This document shows positions 1 to 11,443 of a stretch of 64,000 bases of DNA, in pieces. Origin of the DNA: Leptothrix discophora. Its GTDB lineage: Bacteria; Pseudomonadota; Gammaproteobacteria; Burkholderiales; Burkholderiaceae_C. The translations under genes and the position numbers were made by a program. Every line of letters begins with the position of its first letter. Position 1 is the stretch's first letter. The stretch spans positions 1 through 64,000 of the forward strand of contig NZ_JAUZEE010000012.1 in assembly GCF_030705305.1 (NCBI RefSeq). Direction: 5' to 3'. Below the pieces are notes generated by a model. The model searched no databases and was not told the origin of the DNA. It worked only from the letters and a program-made list of their open reading frames with translations.

Positions 1-54
1 GATCGTGCCGACGTTGACGTGCGGCTTGGTCCGTTCAAACTTTTCTTTAGACAT
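1..54 (-). CDS. tuf: Elongation factor Tu (N-terminal fragment, cut by window edge)
   Basis: Only the first 18 codons lie in the window. They read MSKEKFERTKPHVNVGTI, the invariant N-terminus of bacterial EF-Tu just before its GTP-binding loop. EF-Tu delivers aminoacyl-tRNA to the ribosome. The gene is last in the rpsL-rpsG-fusA-tuf order, about 150 bp after fusA. The ATG is at 52-54 on the minus strand. Confidence 0.95.
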   Translation of the reverse strand, partial: MSKEKFERTKPHVNVGTI

Positions 55-167
55 GTCAGATTCCTGATCAAAGAACAATGCCCGTGGGCGGTTTTAGGTC
101 TCTCGCGGTGCTGGGTGTCCCCCGCGCACGGGCATGCGGGGGCAGGCGCTGCGGAGACCGCACGAAG

Positions 168-193
168 TGCGGCCGCCGGTGAGGGCGGCCGCA
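168..193 (-). other. Hairpin in the fusA-tuf spacer
   Basis: A 10-bp GC-rich inverted repeat (168-177 with 184-193) with a 6-base loop lies 10 bases after the fusA stop. A second small stem, ccgcac/gtgcgg, sits next to it at about 158-172. No T-run follows on the minus strand, so it looks like an RNA processing, stability or pausing element inside the operon rather than a full terminator. Confidence 0.45.
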
Positions 194-202
194 GGGAACT
201 GC

Positions 203-2305
203 TTACTTGGCGCGCGCGGTGATGATCGCGTCGGCCACGTTGCGAGGAGCTTCAGAGTAGTGCTTGAACTCCATCGTGTACGTGGCGCGGCCCTGGGTGG
301 CCGAGCGCAGCGAGGTCGAGTAGCCGAACATTTCCGACAGCGGGACCTCGGCCTTGATGACCTTGCCACCGCCCGGGATGTCGTCCATGCCCTGGACCAT
401 GCCGCGACGGCTGGACAGGTCACCCATCACGGTGCCGGCGTAATCTTCCGGCGTCTCGACTTCCACGGCCATCATCGGCTCGAGGATGACCGGGCTGGCC
501 TTGCGGCAGCCGTCCTTGAAGCCGATCGAAGCAGCCATCTTGAAGGCGTTTTCGTTCGAGTCCACGTCGTGGTACGAACCGAAGGTCAGCGTCACCTTGA
601 CGTCGACCATCGGGAAGCCGGCCAGCACGCCGTTCGGCAGCGTGTCGATCAGGCCCTTCTCGACGGCGGGGATGAACTCGCGCGGCACCACGCCGCCCTT
701 GATCGCGTCGACGAACTCGAAGCCCTTGCCAGCTTCCTGCGGCTCGACGGTCAGCACGACGTGGCCGTACTGGCCCTTGCCGCCCGACTGGCGAACGAAC
801 TTGCCTTCGACGTCGGTGACCTTCGAGCGGATGGTCTCGCGGTACGCGACCTGCGGCTTGCCGACGTTGGCTTCCACGCCGAACTCGCGCTTCATGCGGT
901 CGACGATGATTTCCAGGTGCAGCTCGCCCATGCCCGAGATGATGGTCTGGCCGGACTCCTCGTCGGTGCGCACGCGGAACGACGGATCTTCCGCAGCCAG
1001 GCGACCCAGCGCGATGCCCATCTTTTCCTGGTCGGCCTTGGTCTTCGGCTCGACGGCCTGCGAGATCACCGGCTCCGGGAAGACCATCTTTTCCAGCGTG
1101 ATGATGGCGTCCGGATCGCACAGGGTCTCGCCCGTGGTGACGTCCTTCAGGCCCACGCAGGCGGCGATGTCGCCGGCCAGGATTTCCTTGATCTCTTCAC
1201 GCTGGTTGGCGTGCATCTGCAGGATGCGGCCAATGCGTTCCTTCTTGCCCTTGATCGGGTTGTAGACGGAAGCGCCCGAAGCCAGCACGCCCGAGTAGAC
1301 GCGCACGAAGGTCAGCTGGCCGACGAACGGGTCGGTCATCAGCTTGAAGGCCAGCGCGGCGAACTTCTCGCTGTCGTCGGCCTTGCGGCTGGTTTCCTGC
1401 TCGTCGTCGTCCGTGCCCTTGACCGGGGGGATGTCCACCGGCGAAGGCAGGAAGTCGATCACGGCGTCGAGCATGCGCTGCACGCCCTTGTTCTTGAACG
1501 CGGTGCCGCACAGCATCGGCTGGATCTCGGTGGCGATGGTGCGTTGACGGATCGCCAGCTTGATCTCTTCCTCGGTCAGCTCGCCGCTTTCGAGGTACTT
1601 GTTCATCAGCTCTTCGCTCGACTCGGCGGCGGCCTCGATCATGCTTTCACGCCACTTCTGCGCTTCAGCGACCAGCTCGGCCGGGATTTCCTGGTAGTCG
1701 AACTTCATGCCCTGGGAGGCCTCGTCCCAGATGATGGCCTTCATCTTGATCAGGTCCACGACGCCCTTGAAGTTCTCTTCGGCGCCGATGGGGATCACGA
1801 TGGGCACGGGGTTCGCCTTCAGGCGCGTCTTCATCTGGTCGACGACCTTGAAGAAGTTCGCGCCGGTGCGGTCCATCTTGTTGACGAACGCGAGGCGGGG
1901 CACCTTGTACTTGTTGGCCTGGCGCCAGACGGTTTCCGACTGGGGCTGCACGCCACCCACGGCGCAATAGACCATGCACGCGCCGTCGAGCACGCGCATC
2001 GAGCGCTCGACCTCGATCGTGAAGTCGACGTGTCCGGGGGTGTCGATGATGTTGAAGCGGTGCTCGGGGTAGGACAGGTCCATGCCCTTCCAGAAGCAGG
2101 TCGTCGCGGCCGACGTGATCGTGATGCCGCGTTCCTGCTCCTGTTCCATCCAGTCCATCGTGGCGGCGCCATCGTGAACTTCACCGATCTTGTGGTTCAC
2201 ACCCGTGTAGAACAGGATGCGCTCGGTGGTGGTGGTCTTGCCGGCGTCGATGTGAGCCGAGATACCGATGTTGCGGTACCGCTCGATGGGGGTCTGGCGA
2301 GCCAT
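203..2305 (-). CDS. fusA: Elongation factor G
   Basis: This 700-residue protein is the translocation GTPase that moves mRNA and tRNA through the ribosome after peptide transfer. The G1 loop AHIDAGKT is at about residue 17, DTPGH at about 88 and NKMD at about 142, followed by the usual EF-G domains. The frame stays open 10 codons upstream. I choose the ATG at 2303-2305 because the protein then starts [14 protein letters not shown] like other EF-Gs and a GGAG lies 8 bases before it. It is third in the str operon, 86 bp after rpsG. Identification is secure. Confidence 0.98.
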   Translation of the reverse strand: MARQTPIERYRNIGISAHIDAGKTTTTERILFYTGVNHKIGEVHDGAATMDWMEQEQERGITITSAATTCFWKGMDLSYPEHRFNIIDTPGHVDFTIEVERSMRVLDGACMVYCAVGGVQPQSETVWRQANKYKVPRLAFVNKMDRTGANFFKVVDQMKTRLKANPVPIVIPIGAEENFKGVVDLIKMKAIIWDEASQGMKFDYQEIPAELVAEAQKWRESMIEAAAESSEELMNKYLESGELTEEEIKLAIRQRTIATEIQPMLCGTAFKNKGVQRMLDAVIDFLPSPVDIPPVKGTDDDEQETSRKADDSEKFAALAFKLMTDPFVGQLTFVRVYSGVLASGASVYNPIKGKKERIGRILQMHANQREEIKEILAGDIAACVGLKDVTTGETLCDPDAIITLEKMVFPEPVISQAVEPKTKADQEKMGIALGRLAAEDPSFRVRTDEESGQTIISGMGELHLEIIVDRMKREFGVEANVGKPQVAYRETIRSKVTDVEGKFVRQSGGKGQYGHVVLTVEPQEAGKGFEFVDAIKGGVVPREFIPAVEKGLIDTLPNGVLAGFPMVDVKVTLTFGSYHDVDSNENAFKMAASIGFKDGCRKASPVILEPMMAVEVETPEDYAGTVMGDLSSRRGMVQGMDDIPGGGKVIKAEVPLSEMFGYSTSLRSATQGRATYTMEFKHYSEAPRNVADAIITARAK

Positions 2306-2391
2306 GGTGTCACTCCAAATACGAAGGCTGCCCATGCCGGTCGATCGGACCGGGTAGGGCAGCCGGGGGGTTCAAGGTCGGGTCGACCGGA

Positions 2392-2862
2392 TCAGAAACG
2401 GAAGTGCGAGAACGCCTTGTTGGCTTCGGCCATGCGGTGCACTTCGTCGCGCTTCTTCATCGCGCCGCCGCGACCTTCGCAGGCCTCGAGCAGCTCGTTG
2501 GCGAGGCGCTGGGCCATCGACTTCTCGCTGCGCTTGCGGGCCGATTCCTTCAGCCAGCGCATGGCCAGTGCCATCCGGCGGATGGGGCGAACTTCCACGG
2601 GAACTTGGTAGTTCGCGCCACCGACACGGCGGGACTTCACTTCGACCATGGGCTTCACGTTGTTGAGCGCGGTCAGGAAGATCTCCATCGGTTCCTTGCC
2701 CGACTTCTTCTCCACCTGCTCGAGCGCACCGTAGATGATGCGTTCGGCGACGGCCTTCTTGCCCGATTCCATGATCACGTTCATGAACTTGGACAGGTCC
2801 ACCGAACCGAACTTCGGGTCCGGGAGGATCTCGCGCTTCGGTACTTCGCGACGACGTGGCAT
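2392..2862 (-). CDS. rpsG: 30S ribosomal protein S7
   Basis: The 156-residue product begins [12 protein letters not shown] and contains the S7 core [18 protein letters not shown], with the conserved QVPVEVRP stretch near residue 85. S7 nucleates assembly of the 3' major domain of 16S rRNA and lines the E site. An AAAGGA ribosome binding site precedes the ATG. It lies between rpsL and fusA on the minus strand and is expected to be cotranscribed with them. In enteric bacteria S7 represses its own operon by translational feedback; I did not look for the corresponding RNA fold here. Confidence 0.98.
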   Translation of the reverse strand: MPRRREVPKREILPDPKFGSVDLSKFMNVIMESGKKAVAERIIYGALEQVEKKSGKEPMEIFLTALNNVKPMVEVKSRRVGGANYQVPVEVRPIRRMALAMRWLKESARKRSEKSMAQRLANELLEACEGRGGAMKKRDEVHRMAEANKAFSHFRF

Positions 2863-3042
2863 TTCAATTCCTTTCGAGGCTTCAGCGGGTTGCTGCGGTG
2901 CGCCGTTGGCGCGGTCGCTGCGACCGAGATGTCACTCACAAGCCTGGACATCTGCTTACTCGACAGACACGCCCCACAGGGGTCGGCTGCCGCTGGTTCC
3001 GTCATCGGGTCATCTTGACGATGTCTCGTGACGGGCTGGTGA

Positions 3043-3417
3043 TCACTTCTTCGGACGCTTCGCGCCGTACTTGGAGCGCGACTGCTTGCGATCCTTGACG
3101 CCTTGCAGGTCGAGCGAACCGCGCACGATGTGGTAGCGCACACCCGGCAGGTCCTTCACACGGCCGCCGCGCACGAGCACGACGCTGTGTTCCTGCAGGT
3201 TGTGGCCTTCACCGCCGATGTACGAGATGACCTCGAAACCGTTGGTCAGGCGCACCTTGGCGACCTTGCGCAGCGCCGAGTTCGGCTTCTTCGGGGTCGT
3301 GGTGTACACGCGGGTACAGACGCCGCGTCGCTGCGGGCAGTTCTGCATCGCAGGCGACTTGGATTTCGTGGGCTCGACCTCACGGCCGTGGCGCACGAGC
3401 TGATTGATGGTTGGCAT
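3043..3417 (-). CDS. rpsL: 30S ribosomal protein S12
   Basis: The 124-residue product starts [13 protein letters not shown], as S12 does. An in-frame extension of 30 codons upstream is rejected because it has no S12 similarity. S12 sits at the decoding centre and governs accuracy. The two loops in which streptomycin resistance arises are present in the usual sensitive form, with lysines in [13 protein letters not shown] and [11 protein letters not shown]. It is the first gene of the str operon, 248 bases downstream of a near-consensus promoter -10 box. Confidence 0.98.
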   Translation of the reverse strand: MPTINQLVRHGREVEPTKSKSPAMQNCPQRRGVCTRVYTTTPKKPNSALRKVAKVRLTNGFEVISYIGGEGHNLQEHSVVLVRGGRVKDLPGVRYHIVRGSLDLQGVKDRKQSRSKYGAKRPKK

Positions 3418-3664
3418 GGGTAACTTGTTCCCGTTTGAAGTTACGTGGTGGTTCTTCCCGCTGCGATCGACCGCCCGACGTCCAGCAACAAAGCCTGCGT
3501 GCAGCACTGGGCTGTCGCAGGCCTGTCGAAGGCGTTTACGGCGTGTCCCCCTGCATGCGTGGATGAGGAGGCTGCCGGTCTTCGTCGTTGGAACTTGCCG
3601 GGGCTCGCAAGCCGTGCTGGATGGATGTCCAGCAGCAGTCCACGGACCGAGCGAAAAGCTCGCG
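3418..3664 (-). other. Long 5' leader of the str operon
   Basis: These roughly 240 bases separate the predicted str promoter from the rpsL start and contain no gene I can support. A small stem, cgagc/gctcg with a tttt loop, lies near 3650-3665, close to the expected transcription start. Open frames on the other strand across this stretch show no recognisable protein. A leader of this length could carry regulation, but I see no known motif. Confidence 0.4.
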
Positions 3665-3694
3665 ATTATAGGGGTTTGCCTAAAAACGTGGCAA
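3665..3694 (-). promoter_or_regulatory. Sigma70 promoter of the str operon
   Basis: On the minus strand a -35 box TTGCCA (3689-3694) and a perfect -10 box TATAAT (3665-3670) are separated by 18 bases. This is the best sigma70 promoter I saw in the window. It points at rpsL and predicts a start near 3658, giving a leader of about 240 nt. The divergent LysR gene starts 53 bp on the other side. Confidence 0.8.
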
Positions 3695-3746
3695 GGCGAG
3701 CGTCCACCGGACGGTGGCGGGCCGGGGCTCCACTAGAGTGCGCAGC

Positions 3747-4682
3747 ATGAACGAACCTGCCCTTCCGCCGCTGGCCGACCTGCGATTCCCGTCGATCGAC
3801 GCGCTGCGGGCCTTCGACGCGGCCGCTCGGCTGGGCAGCTTCGAGCGCGCGGCCGACGAACTGGCCATCACCGCCAGCGCCGTCAGCAAGCGCATCGCGA
3901 CGCTGGAGGACCTGCTCGGCGCGGCGCTGCTCGCGCGTGGTGGGCGCTCGCTCACCTTGACCGCGCTGGGCAAGGAATACCTCGGCCAGGTCCGCGCCGC
4001 GCTCGGCCTGCTGGCCGCCGTGCCGCTGCACCAGCGCGCCCGCCAGCGCCTGCGCACGCTGCGGGTCAGCGCACCGCCGACCTTCGCGCGGCATGTGCTG
4101 GTGCCGGCGCTGCCGGGCTACACGGCCGGGCATCCGGAGGTCGAGATCGAGGTCGTGCTGTCGATCCCCTTCCTGCAGGACAGCGGCTCGGTCGAGTCCG
4201 ACGTCGAGGTTCGCCACGGCCCGCCGGGCTCGCCCGGCATGGCGCTCCTGATGGACGAGGCGGTGCTGCCGGCCGCCTGTCCGGCGCTGATCGCGCGCCA
4301 CGGCCGGCCGCGCCTGCCCGCCGACCTGGCCGGCTGGCCGCTGCTGCGCACGCCGGTCGAGCCGTGGCAGCCCTGGTTCCGGGCGGCCGGGCTGGACTGG
4401 CCCGAGCCGTCCGACGGCCCGCGCCTGGTCGACCTGGGCCTGACGCTGGAGGCGGCGCTGGCCAGGCAGGGCGTCGCGCTGGTGCGGCCCTCGCTGGCGC
4501 GCGGCTGGCTGCGCAGCGGTGATCTGCGGGCGCTGTTCGACCTGCCGGCCCAGCCGGCCCAGCAGTACCAGGTGCGGGTCCGCCCCGGCGACCTGGCGGC
4601 GGCGGCCTTCGCCGACTGGCTGGCCACCGTCTGCGACACGGCCGTCGCCGAGGGCCGTGCCGCGCTTTCCGGTCCGGCCTGA
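3747..4682 (+). CDS. LysR-family transcriptional regulator (GcvA-like)
   Basis: A 311-residue LysR-type regulator. Residues about 12-70 form the winged helix-turn-helix, with SFERAADELAITASAVSKRI as the recognition region. The rest is the periplasmic-binding-like effector domain. The FPSIDALRAFDAAARLGSF opening is typical of the GcvA branch. The ATG at 3747 fits the family length; a start 11 codons upstream is possible. It lies 97 bp before the lactate dehydrogenase gene on the same strand, so it may control that gene. The inducer is unknown. Confidence 0.88.
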   Translation: MNEPALPPLADLRFPSIDALRAFDAAARLGSFERAADELAITASAVSKRIATLEDLLGAALLARGGRSLTLTALGKEYLGQVRAALGLLAAVPLHQRARQRLRTLRVSAPPTFARHVLVPALPGYTAGHPEVEIEVVLSIPFLQDSGSVESDVEVRHGPPGSPGMALLMDEAVLPAACPALIARHGRPRLPADLAGWPLLRTPVEPWQPWFRAAGLDWPEPSDGPRLVDLGLTLEAALARQGVALVRPSLARGWLRSGDLRALFDLPAQPAQQYQVRVRPGDLAAAAFADWLATVCDTAVAEGRAALSGPA

Positions 4683-4779
4683 ATTTCTTTCAGGTGCGCC
4701 GGGCGGGGCGCTCGCTAGCATCGCGGCGCTCACGTTCACGACCCGAACGATTCCACGAACGCCCCCGAGGAGACCCCGC

Positions 4780-5943
4780 ATGCCCGTGATCACCAACATC
4801 GAAGACCTGCGCGTGCTGGCCGAGAAGCGCGTGCCGCGCATGTTCTACGACTACGCCGATTCCGGCTCGTGGACCGAAGGCACCTACCGCGACAACGAGA
4901 GCGCCTTCGGCCGCATCAAGCTGCGCCAGCGCGTGGCGGTGAACATGGAGAACCGCAGCACGGCCGTCGAGATGATCGGCCAGGCCGCGAAGATGCCGGT
5001 GGCGATCGCGCCGGTCGGCCTGACCGGCATGCAGCATGCCGATGGCGAGATCCACGCCGCCCGCGCGGCCGAGAAGTTCGGCATCCCGTTCACGCTGTCG
5101 ACCATGAGCATCTGCTCGATCGAGGACATCGCCGAGAACACCACCGCGCCGTTCTGGTTCCAGCTCTACATGATGCGCGACCGCGATGCGATGGCCCGCA
5201 TGATCGACCGCTGCAAGGCGGCGAAGTGCAGCGCGCTGGTGCTGACGCTGGACCTGCAGGTGATCGGCCAGCGCCACAAGGACCTGAAGAACGGCCTGAC
5301 CGCACCGCCGCGGCCGACGTTGCGCAACATCGTCAACTTGATGACCAAGCCGCGTTGGTGCCTGGGCATGGCCGGCACGCGCCGCCACACCTTCCGCAAC
5401 CTGGTTGGCCACGTCAAGGGCGTCAGCGACATGCGCTCGCTGTCGGCCTGGACCAACGAGCAGTTCGACCCGCGCCTGTCCTGGGCGGACGTGGCCTGGG
5501 TCAAGGAGCGCTGGGGCGGCAAGCTGATCCTCAAGGGGATCATGGAGGTCGAGGACGCCGTGCTGGCCGCGCAGGCCGGTGCCGACGCGATCGTGGTCAG
5601 CAACCACGGCGGCCGCCAGCTCGATGGCGCACCCGCCAGCATCGATGCGCTGCCGGCCATCGTCGAGGCGGTCGGCTCGCGCATCGAGGTCTGGATGGAC
5701 GGCGGCATCCGCAGCGGCCAGGACGTGCTCAAGGCCTGGGCCCTGGGCGCGCGCGGCACGATGATCGGCCGGGCCATGGTCTATGGCCTGGGCGCGATGG
5801 GCGAGGCAGGCGTCAGCAAGGCGCTGCAGATCCTGCACAAGGAACTCGACGTGACGATGGCCTTCTGCGGCCACACCCGGCTTGTCAACGTCGACCGTTC
5901 CATCCTGGTGCCGGGCACCTATCCGGTCACCCCGAGAGATTGA
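4780..5943 (+). CDS. lldD: FMN-dependent L-lactate dehydrogenase / alpha-hydroxy-acid oxidase
   Basis: The 387-residue protein belongs to the FMN alpha-hydroxy-acid dehydrogenase family, which oxidises L-lactate or a related 2-hydroxy acid and passes electrons to the respiratory chain. Family marks are FYDYADSGSWTE near the N-terminus, the active-site segment SNHGGRQLDGAPAS with the catalytic histidine, and the phosphate-binding DGGIRSGQDV. Length agrees with LldD. The ATG at 4780 follows GAGGAG; the longer open frame is discarded because it overlaps the LysR gene. The exact substrate cannot be fixed from sequence, since glycolate or mandelate enzymes look similar. Confidence 0.85.
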   Translation: MPVITNIEDLRVLAEKRVPRMFYDYADSGSWTEGTYRDNESAFGRIKLRQRVAVNMENRSTAVEMIGQAAKMPVAIAPVGLTGMQHADGEIHAARAAEKFGIPFTLSTMSICSIEDIAENTTAPFWFQLYMMRDRDAMARMIDRCKAAKCSALVLTLDLQVIGQRHKDLKNGLTAPPRPTLRNIVNLMTKPRWCLGMAGTRRHTFRNLVGHVKGVSDMRSLSAWTNEQFDPRLSWADVAWVKERWGGKLILKGIMEVEDAVLAAQAGADAIVVSNHGGRQLDGAPASIDALPAIVEAVGSRIEVWMDGGIRSGQDVLKAWALGARGTMIGRAMVYGLGAMGEAGVSKALQILHKELDVTMAFCGHTRLVNVDRSILVPGTYPVTPRD

Positions 5944-5964
5944 GGCCCCTCGTCCGGCAGGTAC

Positions 5965-5993
5965 GCCGGCCGGTCCCCCAGGGGGACGCCGGC
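5965..5993. terminator. Dyad between converging lldD and prfC
   Basis: An inverted repeat pairs gccggc plus gtccccc with gggggac plus gccggc, 13 bp in all with a 2-base bulge. It lies 22 bp after the lldD stop and faces the prfC stop. The stem is very stable but lacks a clear T-run on either strand, so its role as a two-way terminator is inferred from position. Confidence 0.45.
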
Positions 5994-6050
5994 CGGCTTG
6001 GGGCGGGCCGGCGCTCGGCCGGCCTGAGGCGCGGCGCGGGTCCCGGCCGG

Positions 6051-7691
<1,641 letters not shown>

Positions 7692-7800
7692 GGCGCTGGC
7701 GCGGGCGGATGGCCCGGCTCCTGGGTCGGGGGTCGTCGGGGCGAACCCGCGATTCTCGCAGCGCCGCGGCCGGCGTGGTGACCCGCGCCGCCCGGCCCGG

Positions 7801-8349
7801 TCAGGCCGGCGGCGCCTGCCAGTGGTCCAGCGCCAGCTCGGCGCTGCCCTTGGCGGTGCTGATCAGGACGTGGCCGTCCTGGATCGTGGCCGACAGGCGC
7901 ATCGACCGGTCGGCCAGCGCGGTCAGCGCATCGCAGGCCGGCTCGGGCAGGAAGTCGACCGTCAGGTTGCGGTGCCGCGCCAGGGTGTTCCTGTTGTCGG
8001 CCCACCAGGCCTCGGCCTTGCGCGCGCCGTAGGCCAGCACGGTGACGCGGTCGGCGCGGCCGCAGGCCTTGCGGATCACCCGTTCGTCGGGCAGGCCGAC
8101 CTCGATCCAGTGCAGGATGACGCCGGTGTCGTCGCGGGCCCAGATCGCGGGCTCGTCGTCGGTCGAGATGTCGCCGGCCAGCGCCAGGCGCTCGTCGGCG
8201 TTCAGCATGAAGGCGAGGATGCGGATCATCAGGCGCTCCTCGGTCTCCGACGGATGCCGTGCGATCGTCAGCGCGTGGTCGGCGTAGTAGCCGCGGTCGA
8301 TGTCGGCGATGGCCAGTTCGGCCTTGTGGATGGTGGAGCGGATGGCCAT
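7801..8349 (-). CDS. yaeQ: YaeQ family protein
   Basis: The 182-residue product aligns by eye with YaeQ, starting MAIRSTIHKAELAIADIDR and carrying RHPSETEERLMIRILAF and the DDTGVILHWIEVGLPDE core. YaeQ has a PD-(D/E)XK nuclease-like fold. The enteric protein was once proposed to substitute for RfaH, but its biochemical role is not settled. It is full length and starts at the ATG at 8349. It is divergent from the ABM-domain gene at 8462. Confidence 0.9.
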   Translation of the reverse strand: MAIRSTIHKAELAIADIDRGYYADHALTIARHPSETEERLMIRILAFMLNADERLALAGDISTDDEPAIWARDDTGVILHWIEVGLPDERVIRKACGRADRVTVLAYGARKAEAWWADNRNTLARHRNLTVDFLPEPACDALTALADRSMRLSATIQDGHVLISTAKGSAELALDHWQAPPA

Positions 8350-8461
8350 CGGGCGATTCTAGGTGGGGGGTCCGGGGTGACAGCCCCGGCGGACCGGCGC
8401 CGCTACGATCCGCGGCCTTGTCACCTTGTCCTCTTGTCCACCACCTGACCCGGAGCCCGCC

Positions 8462-8767
8462 ATGATTCTCGAAGTCGCCGACATCCGCATCCAGCCCGGC
8501 CGCCAGGCCGAGTTCGACGCCGCCATCCAGCACGGCCTCGCCACCGTCATCTCGCATGCCCAGGGCTTCTGCGGCTTCAAGGTCCACAAGGGCATCGAGT
8601 CGCCCGAGCGCTACCTGCTGACGATCTGGTGGGCCACGCTGGAGGACCACACGGTGGGCTTCCGCGAGTCGCCGGCCTTCGCGCAGTGGCGCGCCATCGT
8701 CGGCCCGTTCTTCGCACAGCCGCCGGTGGTCGAGCATTTCGACCTGCTCGCGAAGTCGGCCGACTGA
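8462..8767 (+). CDS. Antibiotic biosynthesis monooxygenase (ABM) fold protein
   Basis: This 101-residue protein has the single-domain dimeric alpha/beta-barrel pattern of ABM proteins: a first strand MILEVADIRIQPG, then GFCGFKVHKGIESPERYLL, then a WW dipeptide and a FRESPAFAQWR helix. Family members include small heme- or quinone-handling oxygenases and many of unknown function. The ATG at 8462 removes a 12-residue low-complexity extension. It is followed 22 bp later by a strong bidirectional terminator. Substrate unknown. Confidence 0.75.
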   Translation: MILEVADIRIQPGRQAEFDAAIQHGLATVISHAQGFCGFKVHKGIESPERYLLTIWWATLEDHTVGFRESPAFAQWRAIVGPFFAQPPVVEHFDLLAKSAD

Positions 8768-8789
8768 GCTGCCGCCGAACGCGCATGAA

Positions 8790-8811
8790 AAAAGGGCCCG
8801 CGGGCCCTTTT
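8790..8811. terminator. Bidirectional intrinsic terminator
   Basis: A perfect inverted repeat centred between 8800 and 8801 pairs aaaagggcccg with cgggccctttt. It is followed by tttt on the plus strand and preceded by a run of six A's, so a T-run also follows it on the minus strand. It sits between the converging ABM gene (stop 8767) and thiolase gene (stop 8857) and should end both transcripts. Confidence 0.85.
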
Positions 8812-8856
8812 GTCGTTTCAGGCGAGGCAGCGACCGCAGCCGCTGCCCGCCGTGCA

Positions 8857-10041
<1,185 letters not shown>

Positions 10042-10270
10042 GTGTGTCTCCTGCAGGGAATCGGGGGGAGTGAACGGAACGGAAATCAGGAACCGTGGAA
10101 CGGGACCATACGCCGGCCCGGATACGGCGGCCTGACGACGGCCAACATGATGCCCGATGCCGGCGCGTGCGGGCCGCTCCAGCGCCGTCCGGGCACCACG
10201 TACCGGTGACGAAAACGTTCAGGGCGGCGCCTCATGTTGCGGCGCAGCGACCCCGTCGCGCGGCGGGCGC

Positions 10271-10292
10271 GTCCCGTATCCGTCCCGTATCC
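10271..10292 (+). repeat. 11-bp tandem direct repeat before chaA
   Basis: The unit gtcccgtatcc occurs twice back to back at 10271-10281 and 10282-10292, ending 8 bases before the chaA start codon. No normal Shine-Dalgarno is visible there. The repeat may be a slippage product or may tune translation or regulator binding. Confidence 0.6.
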
Positions 10293-10300
10293 TTTTGCAC

Positions 10301-11425
10301 ATGCCCTCGACCGAACGGACCTCACCCGCCTCCCGCCTGCCGCACGCGCTGCCGGCCTGGAGCCTGCTGCTGCCCGCCGTGGCGCTGGTCCTGCTGCTGG
10401 GGCTCCAGTTCGCGGGGGCCGAAGCCTGGTGGGGCGTGCTGCTGGCCTCGGCCGGGCTGATCGCGGCGGTGCTGTCGGCCGTCCACCATGCCGAGGTGGT
10501 CGCGCACCGGGTCGGCGAGCCCTTCGGCACGCTGGTGCTGGCGCTGGCGGTGACGGTGATCGAGGTGGCGCTGATCGTCTCGCTGATGCTGGCCGGCGGC
10601 GCCAGCGCCAGCGCGCTGGCCCGCGACACCGTGTTCGCCGCGGTCATGATCGTCTGCAACGGCGTGGTCGGCCTGTGCCTGCTGGTGGGCGGGATCCGCC
10701 ACGGCGTGCTGGCCTTCCGCGTCGAGGGCACCAGCCCGTCGCTGGCGGTGCTGGCCGCGCTGTGCACGCTGACGCTGGTGCTGCCGGTCTTCACGACCAG
10801 TTCGCCGGGGCCGACCTTCTCTGGCGCGCAACTGGCCTTCGCCGGGGTGGTCTCGCTGACGCTCTACGGCGTCTTCGTGTTCGTGCAGACGGTGCGCCAC
10901 CGCGACTACTTCCTGCCGGCCGACGAGGACGACCTGGCCGACGCCAGCGCCCATGCCGAGCCGCCGTCGGTCACCGTCGCCTGGTTGGCGCTGGCGCTGC
11001 TGATGGCCTGCCTGGTCGGCGTGGTCGGCCTGGCCAAGACCCTCGCGCCCAGCCTGGAGGCCGGCGTGGCCGCGCTGGGCGCACCGCAGGCGCTGGTCGG
11101 CGTGCTGGTGGCCCTGCTGGTGCTGTTGCCCGAGACCTGGGCGGCGGTGCGCGCGGCCGCCCACAACCGGCTGCAGACCAGCCTGAACCTGGCGATCGGC
11201 TCGGCGCTCGCCAGCATCGGGCTGACCATCCCGGCGGTGGCCGTGCTGTCGCTGTTCCACCCGCACCCGCTGGTGCTGGGCCTGGATCCGAGCGCCATCG
11301 TCCTGCTGGTGCTGACCTTCATGGTCGGCACCCTGACGCTGGGACGCGGCCGGGCGACGGTGCTGCAGGGCGCCGTGCACCTGGTGCTGTTCGCGGTCTT
11401 CCTGTTCCTGGCGGTGTTCCCGTGA
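10301..11425 (+). CDS. chaA: Calcium/proton antiporter (CaCA family)
   Basis: The 374-residue membrane protein has about 11 hydrophobic segments in two halves. Each half carries a CaCA-type acidic motif: GTLVLALAVTVIEVALIVSL in the N-terminal half and VLLPETWAAVRAAAHNRLQT with SLNLAIGSALASIGLTIP in the C-terminal half. ChaA exports Ca2+ or Na+ in exchange for protons. The ATG at 10301 is chosen because the upstream extension is not hydrophobic or conserved. The gene converges closely (18 bp) on the beta-propeller gene. Confidence 0.88.
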   Translation: MPSTERTSPASRLPHALPAWSLLLPAVALVLLLGLQFAGAEAWWGVLLASAGLIAAVLSAVHHAEVVAHRVGEPFGTLVLALAVTVIEVALIVSLMLAGGASASALARDTVFAAVMIVCNGVVGLCLLVGGIRHGVLAFRVEGTSPSLAVLAALCTLTLVLPVFTTSSPGPTFSGAQLAFAGVVSLTLYGVFVFVQTVRHRDYFLPADEDDLADASAHAEPPSVTVAWLALALLMACLVGVVGLAKTLAPSLEAGVAALGAPQALVGVLVALLVLLPETWAAVRAAAHNRLQTSLNLAIGSALASIGLTIPAVAVLSLFHPHPLVLGLDPSAIVLLVLTFMVGTLTLGRGRATVLQGAVHLVLFAVFLFLAVFP

Positions 11426-11443
11426 ACCGGCCGGCCCGGTCGG

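Noticed and set aside
134-2611. 825-codon open frame opposite fusA/rpsG
   Set aside because: It is a GC-driven shadow of the two ribosomal genes. It is His/Asp/Arg-rich without any recognisable domain.
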